From Ceratopteris richardii (taxonomy: Eukaryota; Streptophyta; Polypodiopsida; Polypodiales; Pteridaceae), in the NCBI GenBank assembly GCA_020310875.1, contig CM035413.1:181852085-181916084 (forward strand): a stretch of DNA of 64,000 nucleotides, read 5' to 3'. The position numbers were made by a program, and so were the translations under genes. Below the pieces are notes generated by a model, which saw only the letters and a list, made by a program, of their open reading frames with translations, searched no databases and was not told where the DNA came from. This document shows, in pieces, positions 56,902 through 64,000 of this stretch; position 1 is the stretch's first letter; every line of letters begins with the position of its first letter.

Positions 56902-57309
56902 CTAATAAAGAGAAGTGTCAAATGCATCACTGGAATCCTCAACGGACAACCTGAATCCTGTCTCAACTAGTGTGGAAACTGGCTTGCAATCCTCAAAGTC
57001 AAAACGCTGAAGTATTTTTTCAACATACTTTGATTGATGCATAACAATTCCCCCCCTCAACGGAAACTGGATGCCAAGATAGTAGCTCAAAAGACCAAGA
57101 TAAGTGATATCAAAAGTATGTTGCAAATCAGCCATAAGAATGTCAAGTTTTGCATCACATGACCTAGTAAAGAGTATGTCATCAACATAAAGAACAAGCA
57201 CTATAAGATCAGCCCCATTTTTGCGTACATAGAGTGTGCTTTCAATCGGACTACATGTGAAGACTATAGCAATCAAGTGCTTATGGATTTTTTCATGCCA
57301 TGCACGTGG
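56902..57309 (-). pseudogene. Copia-6 reverse transcriptase, C-terminal part
   Basis: Minus strand: APRAWHEKIHKHL, SPIESTLYVRKNGADLI, YVDDILFT (catalytic motif intact), MADLQHTFDITYLG, YYLGIQFP and KYVEKILQRFDFEDCKPVST. The upstream RT is missing because Gypsy-2a inserted in the QAPRAW block. Confidence 0.88.
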
Positions 57310-57314
57310 AGCTT

Positions 57315-57938
57315 TGTCACTCTAGCACAATGGTGAGTACCAACGTGAGGAGATACAACTCATAAATGTCAATCCGTGGAGACGTGAGGACCGGTATGAA
57401 GACCGCGAGCAAGTGATGGCACAAGTGCGTGAGTGAAAGCACACAAGCATGCACACACATACACACACACGCACAAGGTAAGAGCAAAGAGTGGAACAAT
57501 GGAAAGCTTCGATTACCAAAGAGCTCTCTTACAAAACTGAAATCTACAACAAGCTAACCTCCAAAGTGAGCTCTCCAGCCCTTTTTATAGTTTTTGAGTG
57601 GTTTTGGCCCTGTCCAGACCTAGTGTCCGGCCTAGTTAAAAAATAGGTTCCAGGGCTTATTTGGGGGCTCAAACGGAGTCTAAAAATTATGAAAATTGGT
57701 AGGATGGTAGTTCTAATACTCCTCAAGCTTGAGGACTCCTCGGCTTGAACAAAATGGAGTTACAAAAATGGAAAATGGTATTTACAATGGTTTTTAGTGA
57801 TAAAAATCACTATTTTTGTAGGGATTTCTTCTGAAAATTTGACAGGTGCTTCTTGGAGCTCCCTACTTGCTCCTTCTTCTTGTGTGTCTACTTCCTTGAT
57901 GCGCTTCCATGCTTTGTCCTTGACCTTGAGCTTCAACA
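57315..57938 (-). repeat. Gypsy-2a 3' LTR
   Basis: 624 bp; minus-strand start TGTTGAAGCT, end GAGTGACA. A TATA-like CTATAAAAAGG lies on the minus strand near 57590-57580, and the CA/TG-rich tract at 57448-57480. It is homologous in blocks to the Gypsy-1 LTR. Confidence 0.93.
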
Positions 57939-57955
57939 CTCCCCCCCCTCTTGAG
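57939..57955 (-). other. Gypsy-2a polypurine tract
   Basis: CTCAAGAGGGGGGGGAG on the minus strand, directly before the TGTTG of the 3' LTR. Confidence 0.92.
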
Positions 57956-58939
57956 TCTGTCATCCCTGACAGACCCTTGTTGTCGTGGTTGTTCCATGTA
58001 GTACATTGAGAGGTAGTGTCCGTTACGTTCAACCGGGGCGATCCCTCTTCCCAATGTATCCTGGTCATTTGTCTGGGTCTTCACTTTGCCACTGTTATCT
58101 CTTGCAGTTTCTAGTCCCTTTGTACGTACTTCTGCCTTATACTCCATCTGGGTGGTGCATTTGTAAGTTTTCCAAAACTGCTAGCTGCTCAAAGGAGGTG
58201 GTCAATGTTGATTGGGAGCAACTCTCGGTGGTGGCTGGCTTCCTTGCTCTTGTTGTTGTCATCTTGATGTCGTCTGGTTCTTCCAAAGATGGCTTTTCAT
58301 AGTTTTCATGCCAAGTACTTGTAACCCATAATGAATGGTGGGTAAGTGCATTAGTGCATGGGTTGAACAAAATATGTGCCTTGTGCATGGCCTTGTAATG
58401 TGGCCCTACATATGCATACTTGGAAAATGCATGGCAAGAAGTATGGTGCAAGAGATTGGGTCTTGAGCTAAGTGCTCAAGGGTATGCTGACGAAGAGGTT
58501 TCCTAATCTATCATGGTTATAGTGTTGTTGAAACATACACGTCTTACCATGGTGAAGGGTCCGTTGATCTTCATCTCTTCGTGTTGTGGTTCCCTCATGG
58601 TGTTTGACCGTCGGCTTGTCCTTTTTGTTGAGGGATGTCCTTGCTGGAAGTTCGCTGATGAGCATTTTCAAGCACATAGTCTTCTCTCTTTTCTTTTTTT
58701 TTTTTTTTTTTTTTTGGAACAATGGTGGCCGCAAACAAGAAGAAAGAGGTTAGTATCAATAACATATTTTGCATGTGAAAATTGTGTCTCATGTGCCTGG
58801 GATTTCTCAATTGTGTCTATGCACGGCCCTGTAAGGTGGCCCTATATTGATGCATACTTTGGAAATGCATGACCTGAATGGTGCAAACGACAAGGTTATG
58901 CCAAAGGCACATGGTTGCTGCTGGTCGAGGCTTTTGATG
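57956..58939 (-). other. Gypsy-2a 3' region after pol
   Basis: This 1-kb segment is shared with 24270-25254. It holds two GGCC-9-GGCC type hairpin motifs (58842-58825 and 58406-58389 on the minus strand), a 22-base T run on the plus strand (58694-58715), and a 104-codon open stretch without ATG (58451-58137) whose first 40 residues resemble the Gypsy-2b copy. The coding status is unclear. ORF-X would occupy this place in Gypsy-1. Confidence 0.6.
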
Positions 58940-60290
58940 TTACTTGTATACTTGATGAATTCTTTGATTGGAGATGTCTATCGGATCTCGAAATGATGTA
59001 ATCCTCCGGATTGGAACCCATTTTGGAATAGGGTTTGGTACTGTAGAGATCACCTCAGGCCAGTTCTTCTTTGGATGCAGTCCAAACTTTGGTATCCAGT
59101 GTGGTTGGCCCCTTGGTTCTGTGGATGTTGCTTGTGCTTTTGGCTTCCAAACCCATATCCTGGGTGAGTGCCTACCTTTTTTTGTAGAAGGGTTGAGTTT
59201 AGCTTCTTTTGGTCTTTGTGCTCTGTTCTTACCCTTTGCTTTCCTTGGCTTCTTTGTTGAGGCCTTTCGCATGGCGAGGAGCATAGGTCTTTGTACGTGT
59301 AAGAGCTTCTTGGGTACCCACATCTGTAATCACCCTTGTTGAGCTGTAGCTAATTTTTTAGGCACCCAAATTTGTACCTGGTTGTGGTCGGCCTTCATTG
59401 ATAGCTTCGGTACCCAAATTTGATGGATTCTTCGTGCTTGACCCTGTCGTAGGTGCTTGGTCCTTCTGTAGTCATGGTTGATCTGGTTGGGTGGGAGTCC
59501 TTGAGGCAACATCGATGGTTGTACGCCTGTCTTTACCCAGATCTGTGTCATGCCCAACACTTCTTTCTTCTTGAGGGCTCGTTGTCTATTTGATAGACTG
59601 GCTGTCTTGCACTGTTTTGCTTGCTTCTGAGGTTGAGCTCCTGTGGATGCTTTGCTCTTTAAAAAACAAGAAGAAGGTTCATCTTGCCTTTGCGACTGTC
59701 CTCCCGTGATTGCGTCCGTTTGGATCATAGAGCTTTTGACATCTACAACATCTTGTTCGAGAAGATTAGCCTTAGAGGAACAAAGAGAGTGTTTGGTGTC
59801 AGTTTCAGTGGGCATGCGATTCTCCAATTCTAATGTAATGCATTGATTATATACCCACACTTGAAGAAGTTGACTTCTTAGGTTCAAGTTGACAGCATGG
59901 TCGTAAATCCAGTCTTGACCCAAGACAAGTGGTTCTGTGAGGTCCTCATCATGACACACTAGCATTTTGACTTTTATTGGAACATCTTGAAGGTAGATGG
60001 GAAGTTCCACCTCGCCCAAACAGGGTGTTTCCACGCCTCCTAATCCTATGAGATAGGCTTCTATGGGCTTGATGTCTAATTGCAGGTCTTGGCAGTATGA
60101 AAATCGAACTGCACTAGTTGCTGCTCCTGAGTCAACCAATGCTCTCACAGTCCTTACACTCTTTCCTTGTCCTACCTCTATAGTCACAAAGGGTCGTCGA
60201 TCAATTATTTGAGAAGTAGTTCTGCCCGATTTTTGGCACATGTCCATGTGATATTTTGGAGCCTTTGTGTTGACATCTAGGCCCAGCCGC
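58940..60290 (-). pseudogene. Gypsy-2a second retropepsin-like domain and W-V-P-K tail
   Basis: This is the continuation of pol in the same frame after integrase. RALVDSGAATSAVRF carries DSG near 60137-60129, followed by AYLIGLGGVETPCLGEVELP and LVLGQDWIYDHAVNLNLRS. The tail repeats IWVKT, IWVPK, IWVPK, MWVPK, IWVWK, WIPK and KWVP. One TGA (59332-59330) splits the tail, and the frame goes on to 58940. Compared with Gypsy-1, the domain core is strongly conserved while the tail between motifs is not. Confidence 0.82.
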
Positions 60291-61334
60291 CGTAACTTAT
60301 TTCTTCTGATGCGCTCTCTAGCCTCTGCTTGTGCTTCTTCTCTAACCCTTAACTCCTCTTCTTTTCGCTTCTTAGCAGTGTTGAGTCTCGTGAGCATTTC
60401 CTCTATAAGAGGTTCTTGATATAACTTGACTCGGCATCCACTAATATAGTTGGGTAGGACATCACCTTCTAAAGTGGCCAATTGAACTGCACCGCTAGTG
60501 GAGAGTCTATTAATGATCATGGGTCCATATCCTCGTTTCTCCAATTTGCGGGCATGTTGCTTTAGCATATAAACCAGCACTAGATCTCCTTCCTTCAAGC
60601 CTTTATTCTTTACATGGGCATCAAAGTATGCCTTTTGCCTTTTCTTTGCAGCATAAATGCCTGCTACTGCCCGTAGCCTCGTCTCACCTAAGCGTTCTAG
60701 ATCAAAGATCCTGGAAGACAACTCATGTCCATTCCACTCATGCTCTTGTGCTACTTTCAAGGTAGGGATTAGGAAGTCTAATGGTAGCACAACATTCTGT
60801 CCAAAAACCATCTGAAATGGGGTAGCATTGAGTACCGTTTTGTAGGCAACTCGGTATGCCCAAACAGCATGATGAAGTTGTTTGTCCCAATCAGAGCGTT
60901 TATTATTTACAAGTTTCGTCAATACGTTACATAGGATCTTATTCGTGCTCTCGGCTTGTCCGTTGGCTTGTGGGTGATAAGGGGCAGACTTCTTGTGTAT
61001 CACCATGAATTCTTGAAGGAGATGTTCAATGATCTCATTCAAGAAGTGCGTACCTCTATCACTAACCAACTCTATTGTGTAACCCATATCTAGTGAACAC
61101 GTTTTCGAATAAGAACTTAGCCGTCGTTTGAGCATCATTCTTTGTCGTGGCTTTTACTTCCACCCACTTTGTAAGGTAATCTGTGGCTACAATGATGTAT
61201 TCTGCATGGGAGTTTCTAGCTGGGGGGTTAATAGGACCAACAAAGTCTATGCCCCACTTTGAGAATGCGCGTCCTCCCATCATGGGCCTCAAGGGCATTT
61301 CATCTTTTCTTATCAGATATTGGCACATTGGCAT
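60291..61334 (-). pseudogene. Gypsy-2a integrase core and C-terminal domain
   Basis: GIDFVGPINPPA, VATDYLTKWVEVK, SDRGTHFLNE, NGQAESTNKI and GDLVLVYMLKQ...GYGPMIINRL. All D,D-E residues are present. Two compensating frameshifts bracket the first part: one near 61320 (after CQCANI) and one near 61090 (before ELVSDRG), so 61334-61062 is read in another frame. Otherwise it is open. Confidence 0.9.
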
Positions 61335-64000
61335 GTGTCACATTTCTTCACATAAGTATGTGCATCCATATGAAGAGTGGGCCACCAAAGTCCTGAGAAT
61401 AGAATGGTCTTAATTACTCTGTCAGGCCCAAAGTGTCCACCTGCAGCACTGCTGTGTGCAGTTTCTAAGACTTTCAAATAGTCTGATTCATGAACGCACA
61501 GTCTTAGGTAACCATCCTTGCCTCTTCGATATAGGTTGTCTCCTACTAAGGCATAGTCTTGGGCCTCTTGCTCCATGCTTCGTTTTCTTGCAAGACTAGC
61601 CTGATTGGGTAATGTTCCCGATCTCATGAACACAACCAATGGAGCACTCCAATCTGGGATTAATGACACGTGATAAAGAGTGGCATGCTCCACTGGGGGT
61701 CTCTTCTGGCACACTGGACAATTTTGGATCCACTCCTGTATTTCTTTGTCCATGCTAAGCCAATACACTCCTAAACGTTTTAGATTCTGCAATGTTCGTT
61801 GTTTAGAGTAGTGATTTCCTAGCAGTTCCTCATGGGCTTGTTGCATCCAACTAGTATGTTCGTCGTCCTCAACACAACAAGCTAATACGCCCTCGGTATC
61901 TTGCTTGTACATACTTCCGGCCAATATTTGATACTTTTGTGATTTTACAATTTCTTCTTTGCTTGTTTTCACATTTTTATTTGCAGGCCCAAAGGTTAGG
62001 ACTGGTACCAACTTATTTGCCCATTTAGGAACAACTTCTAAATTGAACAGATAAGCGTCGGGCAATTCATCAGACACTCCTTGCGGTGGCTCTCCTGAAG
62101 TGATGCGAGAAAGATGGTCTGCCCTAAGATGGGTTCTACCTTTCCTGACAACAACTTCAAAGTCGTATTCCATTAGTAAGAGGAACCATCTTACTAAGCG
62201 GCCTATATTGCAAGGTTTATTGACCAAATATAGTAAAGCTTGATGATCAGTGAAAAACTTGAACTTATTGGCCAATAGATAGTGTCTAAACTTCTTCACA
62301 GCATATACCATACCTAAACCTTCTCTCTCCGTTGTGGTATAATTTCGTTCAGCTGCATTTAATTGCCTACTAGCATATGCTATCGGCAAATCTAGGTTTC
62401 CTTCACCTATGGGTTGTGCTAGCACACATCCTATTGCATGATTGGAGGCATCTACATGGACATGAAAGGGTTTGCTCCAATCCGGAGTAGTCAATATTGG
62501 TGATGTGCACAAACGTCTTTTCAGCTCGTTGAAGGAATTCTCGCATTCCTCGTTCCACTCAAAATTTGTTAACAACCCATAAAGAGGTTTAGCTATGATG
62601 GCATACATGTGGATAAACCTACGGTAATATCCACAATGGCCCATAAAGGCCTGTACCTCTTTAACATTTCTTGGTCTTGGCAACTCTGCTATCGCTCTTA
62701 CCTTGTCTTCATCTGTTGAAATTCCATTCTTAGAAACAATGTGACCTAAGATTTTACCTTGTCGTACCATGAACACACACTTCTCTGGGTTCAGACACAC
62801 TCGATAATCTCTACACTTGTTGAAGATCTGTCTGAGCTCAGGGATGTGGTAACTTCTTTCTTGGGAATGAGCGCATAAATCATCCACATATACTTCTAAG
62901 CTCTTTCGCAAGAACTCTTTGAAGACATGACACATGAGCCTTTGGAATGTTGCAGGTGCATTGGTGAGCCCAAATGGCATCACACGAAATGCAAAGATTC
63001 CCCATTCTGTGGCAAAGGCCGTTTTGTGTTGATCTTCGGGGGCAATGGCTACTTGGTTGTAACCTGAAAATCCATCAAGGAAGCTATAAACTTCCTTGCC
63101 TGCAACACGCTCCAACAGATGCTCGGTGATTAGAAGTGGATAACTATCTCTGATTGTAGCAGCATTAACTTTTTTAAGGTTAATGCACACTCGCAATTTC
63201 CCATTCTTCTTGGGCACCACCACAATGGGGGACACCCATTCAGTGTGCTCAATCTCATAGATGAATCCAGCTTCAATCAGCCTGTCAACTTCCTCCTTTA
63301 TTTTGGCTGCATAATTGTCATTATATGTGTAGGGCTTTTGTTTGGTGGGCTTGGCATCAGCGGTCATCGGAATCGTATGAGAGCAAATCTTTGGATCTAC
63401 TCCTTTCAAGTCTCTATAGTGCCATGCGAACACATCCCTATATTCCCTTAATAGAGCTACAAGCTTTGCTTCTTCTTTTGCACTTAGGTCATCTCCTATG
63501 TACGTACATCGTTCTTCGTTCCCTTCAATGGTCACTACAATTTTTTTGGTCTTTTCTTTATTGTCACATGCTTCTCCTATAATGGCCTCTCTCTTAGGCA
63601 TTCGTACCAAAATTTTTTGGTCTTCCACTTCATATTTCTTGAAATTTTCTGGTACTTCAAACAGTGATTCTTCCTCTTCTTGTTTCACTGCTTTTCTTTT
63701 CTTTTTCTTTTGACCTCCTTCACTTCCTTCCTTTGAATTTATCGTTTTGATACTCGTGAGGGGTTCTTCTTCTTTTTGGGTTAACACTCCTATGTCTTCT
63801 AAATAGTGTTCCTCTGAGTCAAAGTAAGTATCCATCACAATGGATTCTAAATCATCGTCATTCTCTTCTTCTTCTATGAACTCATTAGGATCACACTCTT
63901 CCAACAGGGGCTCACACATGAACACTGAAATATCATAACCCTCCTCATCACAGTGAGGTGTCCATTGTTCTTCATTGACTGCTATGTCCATGGTAGCTAA
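61313..64000 (-). pseudogene. Gypsy-2a pol: linker, RT, RNase H, two H2C2 fingers
   Basis: It is open for more than 890 codons in the window. It has an acidic linker, KQKPYTYNDNYAAKIKEEVD, VCINLKKVNAATIRDSYPL, FLDGFSGYNQ, MPFGLTNAPATFQ, the catalytic YVDD (near 62900-62889), and RNase H (VDASNHAIG, TTTEREGLGM, FTDHQALLYL). The first H2C2 finger is AHEELLGNH ... CPVC and the second AHSSAAGGHFGPD ... CDTC. No stop interrupts RT or RNase H, unlike Gypsy-1, which suggests a younger copy. Confidence 0.93.

Larger units (their letters stand above)
55905..57309 (-). mobile_element. Copia-6 3' half, minus strand, cut by Gypsy-2a
   Basis: On the minus strand: RT (57309-56902), RNase H (56835-56242), polypurine tract (about 56210-56196) and an LTR (56195-55905, TGTTGGGTG on the plus strand at its end). 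The 5' half is separated by Gypsy-2a, whose LTR begins at 57315 inside the RT block just before APRAWHEKIHKHL. The protein is closest to Copia-1a among the copias here, but the LTR is different. Confidence 0.88.
57315..64000 (-). mobile_element. Gypsy-2a, 3' part, minus strand (runs off right edge)
   Basis: In element order: pol from the acidic linker after the first protease (64000) through RT, RNase H, integrase, second protease and W-V-P-K tail to 58940, then a 1-kb 3' region, a polypurine tract (57955-57939) and the 3' LTR (57938-57315). It has no ORF-X. It is the best preserved gypsy pol here. Gag, first protease and 5' LTR lie beyond 64000. The target-site base group on the left is AGCTT (57310-57314). 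Confidence 0.93.

Noticed and set aside
58694..58715. T run as the poly-A tail of a minus-strand LINE or SINE
   Set aside because: It lies inside the conserved Gypsy-2 3' region. The matching place in Gypsy-2b (near 24506-24545) has an A/G-rich run, and no retroposon body or target duplication flanks it.

Overview
This window looks like intergenic heterochromatin from a land plant with a large, repeat-rich genome. The plant call rests on three things: Ty3/gypsy elements primed by a tRNA-Asp type primer-binding site, Ty1/copia elements primed by the initiator-Met type TGGTATCAGAGC site, and plant-style copia polyproteins. I could not identify one host gene. A gymnosperm or fern is plausible, but the sequence does not settle it.

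Layout. 1-800: the 5' LTR, primer site and leader of a minus-strand gypsy element running off the left edge. It sits in a minus-strand copia fragment (801-1278), which sits in a decayed minus-strand reading frame called ORF-X here (1279-2357). 2358-3308: a truncated plus-strand copia. 3309-4012: a LINE reverse-transcriptase fragment. 4013-4100 plus 20781-24187: a deleted copia (Copia-3) whose left LTR is split by a structurally complete 16.7-kb gypsy element, Gypsy-1 (4101-20775; two 633-bp LTRs, GTTTG target duplication). 24188-26441: the 3' end of another gypsy, with a solo LTR nested in its LTR. 26442 to about 43950: an old gypsy (Gypsy-3) split by two structurally complete copias, Copia-1a (30190-35581) and Copia-2 (36519-42679). 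44400-47420: scraps of two copias and one gypsy. 48480-54541: complete Copia-5. 55905-57309: minus-strand Copia-6, cut inside its RT by minus-strand Gypsy-2a (57315 to beyond 64000).

The most interesting material is in the gypsy elements. Gypsy-1 encodes gag and a pol of the order protease, RT, RNase H, duplicated H2C2 zinc finger, integrase, then a second retropepsin-like domain and a tail of repeated W-V-P-K motifs. After pol lies ORF-X, with about 1,460 codons. It has an N-terminal globular domain, an acidic and proline-rich linker, a coiled coil and a C-terminal globular domain, and it runs through the polypurine tract into the 3' LTR. Gypsy-2a shares the second protease and W-V-P-K tail; so, in decayed form, does Gypsy-3. 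ORF-X relatives survive in Gypsy-3 and in the fragment at 1279-2357. This divergent but colinear conservation suggests that both additions are real, selected parts of this gypsy lineage.

No element here looks fully intact, since all carry stops or frameshifts. Gypsy-2a is the best preserved in pol. Boundaries marked approximate were judged by eye from LTR pairs and related copies in the window.
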